The notes under the pieces: generated by a model
Told to the model about the DNA's origin: nothing
The model's database searches: none
Seen by the model: only the letters and a program-made list of their open reading frames with translations
Assembly: GCF_001191005.1 (NCBI RefSeq)
Contig: NZ_CP012201.1
Location: 2,728,001 to 2,792,000, forward strand
Source of the DNA: Massilia sp. NR 4-1
Lineage (GTDB): Bacteria; Pseudomonadota; Gammaproteobacteria; Burkholderiales; Burkholderiaceae_D
Direction of reading: 5' to 3'
Length of the DNA: 64,000 bases
Shown here: positions 49,256-58,078 of the stretch, in pieces
Layout of the letters: each line of letters opens with the position of its first letter
Numbering within the stretch: position 1 is the first letter of the stretch
Translations under genes and position numbers: made by a program

Positions 49256-50665
49256 ATGAACCTGCGCGGCAATCTGGCCAGCCTGAGCCGGCGTTTCTCG
49301 CTCTATCTGAGCGTGCTGCATGCGCTGCTGTTCGTCCTGGCATTGTTCGCGCTGCGCGAGCGGCCGCTGCTCTTTCTCGGCGCCGAGGCGCTGATCCTGG
49401 CCAGCCTGGTACTCGGCATGGGCCTGAGCCGGCGCGCGCTGGAACCGCTGGGTTATACGGCGCGCTTCCGCGACCTGCTGCAGGAGCAGAATTACGCGGC
49501 GCGCCTGCTGCCCGGGGGCAGCAACGAGCTCAATGAGCTGGCGGCACTGTTCAACAGCCTGCTCGGCGCCCTGCACCAGGAGCGGCTCAAGGTGGGCGAG
49601 CAGCAAGGCTTTCTCGACCGCCTGCTGGAGGCGACGCCGAGCGCCGTCATCGTGCTCGATTTCGACGGCAGGATCAGCCTGATGAATGCCTGCGCCCAGA
49701 GCCTGTTGGCGCTCGACGACGCGCCCGGCAAGCCGCTGCGCGCCTGGCTGGCGGGTACGGCGCGCTGCCTGGGCGAAGCGGGCAGCGCGGCACAGGCGCG
49801 CAGCCTGGCGCTGCTGGCCGCGCTCGATGCGCTGCCGGCCGGCGAGAGCCGCCTGTTCAGTGATCCGGAAGGACGGCGCTACCGCGGCCAGCGCGGCCAG
49901 TTCTTCGACCGCGGCTTCGCCCGCCATTTCCTGCTGGTCGACGAGCTGACCGAGGAACTGGAAAACTCGGAGCGCGCCACCTACGAAAAGCTGGTGCGCG
50001 TGCTGGGCCATGAGGTCAACAACACCGTCGCCGCCACCGGTTCGGTACTCGACTCCCTGCTCTACTACCGCAGCCAGCTGGCCGAGCGCGACGGCGAGGA
50101 CTTCGGCACGGCCATCAGCGCCGTGAAGCGGCGCAATGCGCGCCTGGGCGAATTCATCGAGCGCTTCACCCGCATCGTCAAGATGCCGGCGCCCGAGCTA
50201 CGCCCCGCCTCGCTGCAGGCAATCGCCGAGGACATCCTGTGGCTGTACCGCGAACCCTGCCGCAGCCGCGGCATTGCGCTCGGCTGGGAGGTGTGCGAGG
50301 AGATCGCCGCGCTGCCGCTGGACAGCCAGTTGCTGGAGCAGGCGCTGCTGAACATCGTCAAGAATGCGATGGAGGCGGTGGAGGCGACCATGCGCGAAAG
50401 CGGCCAGGATAGCGGCTATGTGCGCCTGGCGCTGCGGCGCGAAGGCGGCGGCGCCCGTCTCAGCATCGAGGATTCCGGCGGCCGCCTGGGCCTGGTGCCG
50501 CCGGGCCAGCTGTTCGCGCCCTTTTTCAGCACCAAGAAGGAGGGCCAGGGCATCGGCCTGCTCTTCGTGCGCGAAGTGCTGACGCGGCACGGCTTCCCCT
50601 ACCGCCTGGCACCCGGCGCCAGCGGCGCCACCCGCTTCGATATCTGGCTGCCGGCCGCCGCCTGA
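49256..50665 (+). CDS. Sensor histidine kinase partner of the NtrC-type regulator
   Basis: 469 residues from ATG 49256, GGAGG upstream. Two membrane helices near 16-56 (LHALLFVLALFALRERPLLF, LGAEALILASLVLGMGL) with almost no periplasmic loop, a PAS-like domain (LEATPSAVIVLDFDGRISLM), the H-box LVRVLGHEVNNTVAATGS with H252, and HATPase motifs: ALLNIVKNAMEAVE (N-box), IEDSGG (G1) and FFSTKKEGQGIGLLFVREVL. The short periplasmic loop points to sensing within the membrane or through the transporter. Belongs to the same operon as the regulator. Confidence 0.92.
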   Translation: MNLRGNLASLSRRFSLYLSVLHALLFVLALFALRERPLLFLGAEALILASLVLGMGLSRRALEPLGYTARFRDLLQEQNYAARLLPGGSNELNELAALFNSLLGALHQERLKVGEQQGFLDRLLEATPSAVIVLDFDGRISLMNACAQSLLALDDAPGKPLRAWLAGTARCLGEAGSAAQARSLALLAALDALPAGESRLFSDPEGRRYRGQRGQFFDRGFARHFLLVDELTEELENSERATYEKLVRVLGHEVNNTVAATGSVLDSLLYYRSQLAERDGEDFGTAISAVKRRNARLGEFIERFTRIVKMPAPELRPASLQAIAEDILWLYREPCRSRGIALGWEVCEEIAALPLDSQLLEQALLNIVKNAMEAVEATMRESGQDSGYVRLALRREGGGARLSIEDSGGRLGLVPPGQLFAPFFSTKKEGQGIGLLFVREVLTRHGFPYRLAPGASGATRFDIWLPAAA

Positions 50666-50771
50666 TCTGCCGGGCGCCAGGCGGCGCCATGCACCGGCCC
50701 CGCCCGGCGCGGAACCAGCCGCCCGCGTGCTGGTCCAACGAAGGCAATCCCGCTTTCCGAAAGGACGGACC

Positions 50772-51176
50772 ATGGCAAGCATCAAATCCCCCCTCCCCTG
50801 CGGCCGCCGCCTGCTGGCCGCGGCCCTCGCCGCCCTGCTGGCCGGCGGCCTGCTGAGCGCCTGCAAAAACCGCGCAGCCGATGTGACGCCGGCCGGCCAA
50901 AGCAGCGGCAGCCCAGCCACGCCGCCGGCCGCGCCCGGCAGCGGAACCGCGCCCGACACCGGCGGCACGGCCAACCCGCCACCGGCCAGCGCCCCCACCG
51001 AACCGGCGCCGCCGCCCGGCAGTGCTACGCCCGATACCACGCCAGCGCCCAGCGGCAGCACCACTACGCCACCCGCCGGCACTTCCGGCAGCTCCGGCAC
51101 GGCGGGCAGCAGCGGCAGCGGCGGCGCCACGCCGGCCACGCCGCCGCCGGACCAGAAAAAGCCGCCGCGCTATTGA
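50772..51176 (+). CDS. Pro/Gly/Ser/Thr-rich lipoprotein
   Basis: 134 residues from ATG 50772. An N-terminal signal with basic start and LLAGGLLSACKN lipobox is followed by about 100 residues composed almost only of P, G, S, T and A (GSGTAPDTGGTANPPPASAP, SGSSGTAGSSGSGG), ending PPPDQKKPPRY. It looks like an unstructured tether anchored in a membrane. It lies 107 bases after the kinase gene in the same direction; it may be the last gene of the sigma-54 operon, or independent. Confidence 0.7.
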   Translation: MASIKSPLPCGRRLLAAALAALLAGGLLSACKNRAADVTPAGQSSGSPATPPAAPGSGTAPDTGGTANPPPASAPTEPAPPPGSATPDTTPAPSGSTTTPPAGTSGSSGTAGSSGSGGATPATPPPDQKKPPRY

Positions 51177-51190
51177 GCCGGGCGCGGGGC

Positions 51191-51224
51191 AAAAAAAACC
51201 GGCGCCTCCTTGCGGAGCGCCGGT
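51191..51224 (-). terminator. Terminator after fadL-like gene
   Basis: Hairpin ACCGGCGC/GCGCCGGT with an 11-base loop at 51198-51224. On the minus strand it is followed by eight T (A tract 51191-51198), about 48 bases beyond the stop of the FadL-like gene. Confidence 0.85.
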
Positions 51225-51271
51225 TTGGCCGCATCACGCTTCAGCCTGGGCCGAAGCGCGCTGCCTGCTGC

Positions 51272-52687
51272 TTAGAACTGGTGGTTGTACGCCACGCCCA
51301 GCAGTTGCAGGTGGGTCTGGTAGGTACCTTTGGTCAGTTCGCCGTTGCCGGTGCAGTTGTGCATCAGCGGGCTGCAGGTGTTGCGGTAGTTGGTGCTGCC
51401 ATCCTTGAAGGCCAGGTAGCTGTACGCCAGGTCGATCGACGATTTCGGCGTCAGCTTGTAGTTCAGGCCCAGGGACAGCTGGTTGCGGTCGCTGTCCGGC
51501 AGGGCGGCGTGGCGCAGTTCGTCGCTGCGTACCGGCGCCTGGTCGTGGGCGATACCGCCGCGCAGGGTCAGCTTGTCGTCGAACTTGTAGTTCGCGCCCA
51601 GCGACACGCGCCAGGTGTTTTTCCAGTTCTGGCGGATCACTTCATCGCCTTCGCCGGTGTCGACGAACTGGATGTTCAAGTCTTTCAGGCGCGAGTGGCG
51701 GGTCCAGGTCACGTCGGCCATGCCGGCCCACTTGTCGTTGAACTGGTGGAAGGCGTTGACGGACAGGGTTTCCGGCGTGCGCAGCTCAACCAGGGCTGGC
51801 GAGTTTTTCTTGCGCGAAGCCGCTTGCAGCACCTTGTTGACGACCGGATCGGCCGTCACGCTGGAGAAGTCCCAGGTCGCGCCGCCTTTCAGCTTGTGCG
51901 AGATGGAGGAGCGGTAAGCGATACCGAAGCGGGTATCCTTGTCCAGGCTGAACAGATAGCCCACATTGAAGCCGAAGCCCCAATCCTTGCCATTCATGGT
52001 GGCATGGCCATCCTGCGCGGTGCGCAGCGCGGCCGGATTGCCGCCCAGGGCCGCGATCTGCTGGGCCATCGCGCCGCTGGCGCCGCTGGCGATCAGGGCT
52101 TGCACCGAACCGGGCACGTCCACGCCCTGGCCCAGCTTGGCTTTCATGAACTCGGCGCTGATGCCGAAGCCGAAGGCGTGCTGTTCATTGAGCTTGAAGG
52201 AAGCCGAAGGGTTCAGGGTGATCGATTCGAGCTTGATATTGGTCAGCGCGTAGCGGCCGGACCAGTTGTTGTCGTAATCGATCTTGGTGCCGTAAGGCAC
52301 GAACATGCCCATGCCGACGGTCCATTGATTGTTCAGCTGGTGGCTCAGGTAGAACGATGGCGCGGCCACGGCGTTCGGTGCGTAGTCGCCCTGGGTCTGC
52401 AGACCGCCGGTCGAGGTGCCGGTGAAGCGCTTGGAACCGCTGTCGGCGAAGGTCGAATGCGGCACGACGACGGTCAGGCCGCCGGTCACCTGGGTGCCTT
52501 GCAGGCGGCTCAGGCCCGCGGCGTTGGAGAAGATGGTGGAAGCATCGGCCGCTTCCGCGCCGTTGGCGTCGGCCGTGCCTTGGGCGCCGACGCTCTGGGA
52601 ACCGAAACGGTAGCCGGAGGCGGCCGCATTCATGGAGGCGGCCGCCAGGGCAGCCGCGATGATCAGGGACAGAGTGTTCTTATTCAT
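51272..52687 (-). CDS. fadL: FadL/OmpP1 family outer membrane transporter
   Basis: 471 residues with signal peptide (LSLIIAAALAAASMNAAA). The mature start SGYRFGSQSVGAQGTADANG then ADASTIFSNAAGLSRLQGTQ is the FadL hatch with its NPA-like NAAG motif, followed by a beta-barrel rich in aromatic and Gly residues and ending in Phe (LLGVAYNHQF), as required for outer membrane insertion. It imports long-chain fatty acids or other hydrophobic compounds. An oleate hydratase elsewhere in the window fits exposure to such substrates. Confidence 0.92.
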   Translation of the reverse strand: MNKNTLSLIIAAALAAASMNAAASGYRFGSQSVGAQGTADANGAEAADASTIFSNAAGLSRLQGTQVTGGLTVVVPHSTFADSGSKRFTGTSTGGLQTQGDYAPNAVAAPSFYLSHQLNNQWTVGMGMFVPYGTKIDYDNNWSGRYALTNIKLESITLNPSASFKLNEQHAFGFGISAEFMKAKLGQGVDVPGSVQALIASGASGAMAQQIAALGGNPAALRTAQDGHATMNGKDWGFGFNVGYLFSLDKDTRFGIAYRSSISHKLKGGATWDFSSVTADPVVNKVLQAASRKKNSPALVELRTPETLSVNAFHQFNDKWAGMADVTWTRHSRLKDLNIQFVDTGEGDEVIRQNWKNTWRVSLGANYKFDDKLTLRGGIAHDQAPVRSDELRHAALPDSDRNQLSLGLNYKLTPKSSIDLAYSYLAFKDGSTNYRNTCSPLMHNCTGNGELTKGTYQTHLQLLGVAYNHQF

Positions 52688-52804
52688 ATGTATTAAGTCT
52701 CACTATTTTCACGGGTATGTCGGATCGCCGACGGCTGGGAAGCCGCCGCGAACCGCGAGCATACACCATAAAATAAGAACGTACGTGCAAAAAAGATAGG
52801 CAGC

Positions 52805-52837
52805 CAAAAAACAAAAGGGACCGCAGTCCCTTTTGTT
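52805..52837 (-). terminator. Terminator of the RND efflux operon
   Basis: Perfect 12-bp stem AACAAAAGGGAC/GTCCCTTTTGTT with loop CGCA at 52810-52837, followed on the minus strand by T residues (A tract 52805-52810). It lies 25 bases beyond the RND pump stop. Confidence 0.88.
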
Positions 52838-52861
52838 GCAAACTTGCTACCCAGTAACTTC

Positions 52862-55800
52862 CTATGCGCTAGCCTTGCGCGGTGCGCGGCGTCCGCCGAG
52901 CAGCAGGAACAGCGCGCGCAAGGCGCGGAACAGCAGGCGCACGAAGACCAGGGTCAGCAGCGCCTCCACCAGGGTCAGCAGGAAGGCCACGATGGCAGGC
53001 CAGCGCGCCAGGCGGCGCTGGAACTTGGCCGCCATGCGGTCGCGCGCGATCTCGATGCTGTCATAGAAGGTCGGCACCACCAGCAGGGTCAGGATGGTCG
53101 AGGTGATCGTGCCGCCGATGATGGCGATCGCCAGCGGACGGTAGAACTCGCCGCCCTCGCCCAGGCCGATGGCCACCGGCAGCATGCCGGCGATCAGGGC
53201 GAAGGTCGTCATCAGGATCGGGCGCAGGCGCATGCGGCCCGCATACATCAGCGCGTCCTCGCGGTTGAAGCCCTCCTCCTCGCGCTTGCGCGCCGCATCG
53301 AGCAGCAGAATCGCATTCTTGGCCACCAGGCCCATCAGCATGATGATGCCGATAAAGCTCATCAGGTTAAGCGTGCCGCCCGTCAGGATCAGGGCCAGCA
53401 CCACGCCGATCAGGGACAGCGGCAGCGACAGCATCACCGCGCCCGGCGCCGTGAAGGAGCCGAACTGCATCACCAGGATCAGGTACATCAGGCCGATGCC
53501 CGAGATCAGGGCGATGAACATCTGGGTGAACACTTCCTGCTGGTCCTTGCCGGCGCCGCCCAGGTCCAGGCCATAGCCGGGCGGGAAGTCCATGGCTTTC
53601 GCCAGTTTCATGGCCTCGGCCGTCACTTCGCCCGAGGAGCGGCCTTCGACGTTGGCCGAGACCGAAATCGAACGCTTGCCGTTCTTATGGCGGATGGTGG
53701 CCGGGCCCTTGCCCATGGTCACGGTGGCAATCTGGTCCAGCGGCACCATCTGGTTGGTGCCGGTCACGCCGATCGGCAGACGCTCGATATTCTCGGCGCT
53801 GGTGCGGTCGTCCGGATGCAGGCGCACCGCCACATCGCGCGTTTCGCCGGTCGGGTCGACCCAGTCGCCCACCTCGATGCCGGCAAAGGCCACGCGCAGC
53901 GATTGCGCCGCGTCGCCGGCGGAAATGCCCATGGAATTGGCCAGGCCGCGGTTCAGCTCGATCTGCATCTCGTCTTTCGGATCGAGTTCGGACAGGCCGA
54001 CATCGACCGCGCCCGGCACCTGGCGCAGCTTGGCCATGAAATCGTTGGTGATCTGGATCAGCTTGCGCGAATCGGGGCCGGTGAATTCGATCTGCACCGG
54101 CTTGCGCGCATTGTTCGACAGGTCGTCCAGCACCACGAATTCGCCGCCGACCAGCTGGGCCATCTTCTGGCGCAGCTCGATGGCCACCTCGGTGGCCGAG
54201 CGCTTGCGCTCATGCTTCTTGCCGATGTCGACATAGATGCGGCCGCCGCTCAGGTTGACATAGGTGCTGGTGGCCTTGGTTTCCGGCAAGGTATGGGCCA
54301 TCTGCGCCGCCTTGTCCAGCTTCAGTCGGCTGTATTCCAGGCTGCTCGACGATGGCGTGCGCACCTCGATGGCCAGGGTACCGAAGTCCGACTTCGGCAG
54401 GAAGCTGGAACCGCCCACGGTGGCCTGCAGGGCCAGCGCGGCAACGAAGCTGGCCAGCGCGATGGCGCCCATCCATTTACGGTGGTGCAGGGCCCAGGCG
54501 ATCACATGGCCATAGCGGTCGGCCTGGCGGTCGAACCAGTGGTTGAACTTGTCGAGCACCTTGCCGATGCCTTTTTTCGGCGCCGTGTGGTGGTCCGGCG
54601 GGTCGCCCCAGAAGGCCGACAGCATCGGGTCGAGCGTGAAGGAGATGAACAGCGACACGGCCACCGAGCAGGTCACGGTCAGCGCGAACGGACGGAACCA
54701 TTCGCCCGAGATGCCGGGCATGAAGGCCACCGGAATGAACACGGCCATGATGGAGAAGGTGGTGGCCGCCACGGCCAGGCCGATTTCGGCCGTGCCTTCC
54801 AGCGCCGCCTTGCGGCGGTCGGACCCCATCTGCATATGGCGCACGATGTTTTCGCGCACCACGATGGCGTCGTCGATCAGCACGCCGATCGCCAGCGACA
54901 GGCCGAGCAGGGTCATGAAGTTCAGCGTGAAGCCGCACAGCCAGACCGCGATAAAGGCCGCGATCACGGACGTGGGCAGGGACAGCGCGGTGATCAGGGT
55001 CGAGCGCCAGGAGTTGAGGAAGGCGTAGACCACGAAAATGGTCAGCACGGCGCCGAACACCAGGGCCTCGATCACGTTGTTCAGGCTGCTTTGCGCATCC
55101 TTGCCGCCATCCTGGGTCACTTCCATGGAAGTACCTTCCGGCAACTCCTTATTGATTTCCTCGACCAGCTTGCGCGTGGCCTTGGCCACACTGACGGTGG
55201 AGGCGTCGCGCGAACGGATGACGGAGATGCCGACATTCGATTTGCCGCTGCGCAGGCTCAGATTATTGATTTCGGCAAAACCGTCCTCGATCGTCGCCAA
55301 CTGGCCCAGACGGATCACTTCATCGCCGCGGCGCTTGACCACCACGTCCTGGAATTCCTCGGGGCGCTCGATGCGGCCCACCAGGCGGATGCTTTTCTCT
55401 TCCAGGCTGCCGCGCACCTTGCCCACCGGCGCATTGGTGTTTTGCAGGCGCAGGGCATTGGTCACTTCGGCCACCGAGACATTGAACTCGCGCAGCTTCT
55501 CGGCGCGCAGCAGCACCGACAGCTCGCGCCGTAGCGAGCCGTTGACATTGACCACGGCCACGCCGTCGAGGGCGCGGAAGCGGTCGGCCAGCTGGTCTTC
55601 GGCCAGGCGCGAAATCGCCGCATGCGACTGGGTGCGCGAGGAAATCGACAGCTGCATCACGGGCTGGGCCGAGGGGTCGAAGCGCTGCAGGATCGGCTCG
55701 CGCATCTCTAGCGGCAGCTTATAGCGCACCGAAGCGATCGAATTGCGGATCTCGTCGGATGCCTCGATCAGGTTCTTGGTGAAGTTGAACTGCATCTCGA

Positions 55801-56071
55801 TGCGCGCACTGCCCTCGTTGGCCTGGCTGTTCACCTCGGTCACACCGGTAATGCTTTGCAGCGATTTTTCCAGGCGGTTGACGATCTCGCGTTCCACCGT
55901 CTCGGGCGAGGCGCCTGGATACGGGATGCTGACGATGATCACCGGCACTTCCACGTCGGGATTCTGGTTGACGCGCAGCTTGCCCAGCGCGAGCAAGCCC
56001 ATGCACATCATCGCCAGGATCAGCACGATCATGGCGACGGGCCGCTTGATACTGAAATTGGACAGGAACAT
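52862..56071 (-). CDS. RND efflux pump, HAE1 family
   Basis: 1069 residues, the usual length. N-terminus FLSNFSIKRPVAMIVLILAM, then the porter domain (VPVIIVSIPYPGASPETVER, EIVNRLEKSLQSITGVTEV), the TM4 motif LSLAIGVLIDDAIVVRENIV with proton-relay Asp pair, and the second half with VMQFGSFTAPGAVMLSLPLS and LMGLVAKNAILLLD. It exports drugs or other hydrophobic compounds with a proton gradient. A gene for the outer membrane channel is not in the operon. It lies three bases after the adaptor gene. Confidence 0.94.
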   Translation of the reverse strand: MFLSNFSIKRPVAMIVLILAMMCMGLLALGKLRVNQNPDVEVPVIIVSIPYPGASPETVEREIVNRLEKSLQSITGVTEVNSQANEGSARIEMQFNFTKNLIEASDEIRNSIASVRYKLPLEMREPILQRFDPSAQPVMQLSISSRTQSHAAISRLAEDQLADRFRALDGVAVVNVNGSLRRELSVLLRAEKLREFNVSVAEVTNALRLQNTNAPVGKVRGSLEEKSIRLVGRIERPEEFQDVVVKRRGDEVIRLGQLATIEDGFAEINNLSLRSGKSNVGISVIRSRDASTVSVAKATRKLVEEINKELPEGTSMEVTQDGGKDAQSSLNNVIEALVFGAVLTIFVVYAFLNSWRSTLITALSLPTSVIAAFIAVWLCGFTLNFMTLLGLSLAIGVLIDDAIVVRENIVRHMQMGSDRRKAALEGTAEIGLAVAATTFSIMAVFIPVAFMPGISGEWFRPFALTVTCSVAVSLFISFTLDPMLSAFWGDPPDHHTAPKKGIGKVLDKFNHWFDRQADRYGHVIAWALHHRKWMGAIALASFVAALALQATVGGSSFLPKSDFGTLAIEVRTPSSSSLEYSRLKLDKAAQMAHTLPETKATSTYVNLSGGRIYVDIGKKHERKRSATEVAIELRQKMAQLVGGEFVVLDDLSNNARKPVQIEFTGPDSRKLIQITNDFMAKLRQVPGAVDVGLSELDPKDEMQIELNRGLANSMGISAGDAAQSLRVAFAGIEVGDWVDPTGETRDVAVRLHPDDRTSAENIERLPIGVTGTNQMVPLDQIATVTMGKGPATIRHKNGKRSISVSANVEGRSSGEVTAEAMKLAKAMDFPPGYGLDLGGAGKDQQEVFTQMFIALISGIGLMYLILVMQFGSFTAPGAVMLSLPLSLIGVVLALILTGGTLNLMSFIGIIMLMGLVAKNAILLLDAARKREEEGFNREDALMYAGRMRLRPILMTTFALIAGMLPVAIGLGEGGEFYRPLAIAIIGGTITSTILTLLVVPTFYDSIEIARDRMAAKFQRRLARWPAIVAFLLTLVEALLTLVFVRLLFRALRALFLLLGGRRAPRKASA

Positions 56072-56074
56072 GGT

Positions 56075-57265
56075 TTAGTTTCCTTTGCTGACGGCGGCCG
56101 GGGTCACGGCGGCGGAAGCGACGGCCTTGGGCGCGGCCAGCTCGATCTTCTGCCCTTCCTTGAAGCTCGAAGCCGGGGCGCGCAGCACCATATCGCCGGC
56201 GGCCAGGCCGCTTTGCACCTGCCACAGGCCGCTACGCGCATCGCGCGTGCCGATCGCCAGGCTGACCTTGCTCAGCGTCTTGTCCTTGACGCGCCAGGCA
56301 TACGAGCTGTCGCCCTGGCGCACCAGGGCCGTTTCCGGCACCATCAGGGCCGCCGTGGTTTCCGCCTCGATGCGGCCTTCGGCATACAGGCCGGCCACGC
56401 GCGGCAGATTGCTGCCGGCGAACTCGACCAGCACCTCGACCTGGCGCGTGACCGGGTTGGCGGCCGGATCAACGCGCTTGACCTTGCCGTTGAACTGCTG
56501 GCCCGGATAGCCATTGATGCGGAACAGCGCCGGCTGGCCCACCTTGACCACGCCGATCTTGTCGGCCGAGACCAGGCCTTCGAAGCGCATCGAGGCCGGG
56601 TCGACCACTTTCACCAATTCCTTGCCGATCTGGGCCGTGTCGCCATTCGACACCTTGCGCTCGCTGACGATGCCATCGAACGGCGCGCGCACCAGGGTGC
56701 GCGACAGCTGCTGGCTGGCCGAGACCGACTTGGCCTTGGCCGCCGCCAGGTCGCTCAGCGCGTTGTTGCGGCGCACTTCGGCGTCTTCCAGGGCCTGGGC
56801 CGAGGCCATGCCGGAGGCACGCAGGGTTTTCTGGCGGCTCAGCATGCGCTCGGCCTGCTCCATGGCCTGGGTCTGGGCGCGCACCGCCTCATGCGCCGAA
56901 TTCAGGCTGTCGCGCAGCGAGGTGTCGTCCAGGCGCACCAGCAGGTCGCCCTTCTTCACCGCCTCGCCGTTTTCCTTGAGCACCTGCACCACCACGGCGC
57001 CCACTTCGGCGCGCAAGTCGGCCTTGCGCTCGGGCTGGATGGAGCCGGTGATCACGGGGCCGGACGCCAGGGCGTTCGACTCCACCGTCACCAGGTCTTC
57101 CGAGGAGATCAGCAGCGGTCCCGCAGCCGCCTTCTTGTCGCCCCCTTTCTCGGCATTGGCTTGGGCCGACGCGCTGGCGCCGGCTTTTTCCGGCGCCTTG
57201 TCCGACTTGCCGCAAGCGGCAAGGGCTGTGGCGACGGCGAAAGCTATTAAGGAAGTACGCAACAT
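56075..57265 (-). CDS. RND periplasmic adaptor lipoprotein
   Basis: 396 residues from ATG 57265. Lipoprotein signal (AFAVATALAACGKSD). The mature part has a barrel-sandwich (EVGAVVVQVLKENGEAVKKG then LLVRLDDTSLRDSLN), a short helical hairpin (QTQAMEQAERMLSRQKTLRA), RTLVRAPFDGIVSERKVSNG and C-terminal beta-barrel and MP domains. It connects the pump encoded next with an outer membrane channel. A spacer-rich Ala/Lys stretch near 25-50 may be a flexible tether after the lipid anchor. Confidence 0.93.
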   Translation of the reverse strand: MLRTSLIAFAVATALAACGKSDKAPEKAGASASAQANAEKGGDKKAAAGPLLISSEDLVTVESNALASGPVITGSIQPERKADLRAEVGAVVVQVLKENGEAVKKGDLLVRLDDTSLRDSLNSAHEAVRAQTQAMEQAERMLSRQKTLRASGMASAQALEDAEVRRNNALSDLAAAKAKSVSASQQLSRTLVRAPFDGIVSERKVSNGDTAQIGKELVKVVDPASMRFEGLVSADKIGVVKVGQPALFRINGYPGQQFNGKVKRVDPAANPVTRQVEVLVEFAGSNLPRVAGLYAEGRIEAETTAALMVPETALVRQGDSSYAWRVKDKTLSKVSLAIGTRDARSGLWQVQSGLAAGDMVLRAPASSFKEGQKIELAAPKAVASAAVTPAAVSKGN

Positions 57266-57544
57266 AGAAGATCTCCGAGAAGTTGGACGATTACGTTTTA
57301 TTAATATTTTGACCCAAACTACGAGGCGCAAAGTATCCCTGAGCTGTTTTATAGCGTCAATCAAGATGCGTACAGACGGGTAGTTTTTGTGGCTGGACTG
57401 CGAAAAACGTGGATAAACGGTAAACAGTCCGGAAAGGGAGGGAAATTAGTATAGAAATGTACTAATTGCAGCAGGAGACAGGCGCGCACCGGCAGCGCGC
57501 CCTGGACCGGATGGCGCCCGGCCCAGGCGGGAAGCCGGCAGCGC
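57266..57544. promoter_or_regulatory. Upstream region of the RND operon with inverted repeat
   Basis: 279 bp. It contains AATTAGTA and TACTAATT, a perfect 8-bp inverted repeat with an 8-base centre at 57444-57467, about 180 bases before the adaptor start codon. This has the shape of a TetR- or MarR-type operator, yet no regulator gene is adjacent. No other feature seen. Confidence 0.5.
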
Positions 57545-57967
57545 TCAGCCGCGGGCGAACAGCGCGTGGATCAGGTGGCCCATGGCGATGCCGGTGGCCA
57601 GGCCGCCCAGGATTTCGACCACGGTATGGCCCATGCGCTCGCGCAGCCCTTTGTGGCCAGTGTCATCCTTGGCCAGGCGGTTGATGGCGGCGGCCTGGCG
57701 GCCGACGTGCTGGCGCAGGCTGTTGGCGTCGATGATGACGATGAAGCACAGGGTCACCGCCACGCCGAAAGCCGGGTGGCCGATGCCCTCGCGCAGCGCG
57801 ATCAGGGTGGCCATGCTGGAGACAACGGCGCTATGGTTGCTGGGGAAGCCGCCATTGCCCACCAAATTGAAAGCCCAGCGGCGCGCGCGGACGCTATTGA
57901 TCAGGAATTTGATGGGACCGACCACGGTCCAGGTCATGACAGGGGTCAAAAGATAGGCGAGATCCAT
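57545..57967 (-). CDS. Divergent PAP2 family membrane protein (DUF212)
   Basis: 140 residues from ATG 57967. The family pattern is clear: AYLLTPVMTWTVVGPIKFLI, the conserved GNGGFPSNHSAVVSSMATLI with its SNHS motif, VTLCFIVIIDANSLRQHVGR QAAAIN, then GHKGLRERMGHTVVEILGGL. Relatives are often annotated acid phosphatase/vanadium-dependent haloperoxidase related, but the PAP2 catalytic residues are not fully kept. Probably an integral membrane protein involved with lipid phosphates; unproven. Confidence 0.88.
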   Translation of the reverse strand: MDLAYLLTPVMTWTVVGPIKFLINSVRARRWAFNLVGNGGFPSNHSAVVSSMATLIALREGIGHPAFGVAVTLCFIVIIDANSLRQHVGRQAAAINRLAKDDTGHKGLRERMGHTVVEILGGLATGIAMGHLIHALFARG

Positions 57968-58078
57968 TGCAAGAAATCCTTTTAGGCAATCCGCCATTAT
58001 GGCAGAACGCACTGACCGGGCGGAAGCGGCTGTTATAAAATCCGCACACTATAAAAAACCATACGGGGTAGCAGGACA

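Noticed and set aside
52844..55534. 896-residue plus-strand ORF opposite the RND pump
   Set aside because: His/Gln/Arg-rich product without any fold-like pattern; antisense shadow of a well-defined gene.
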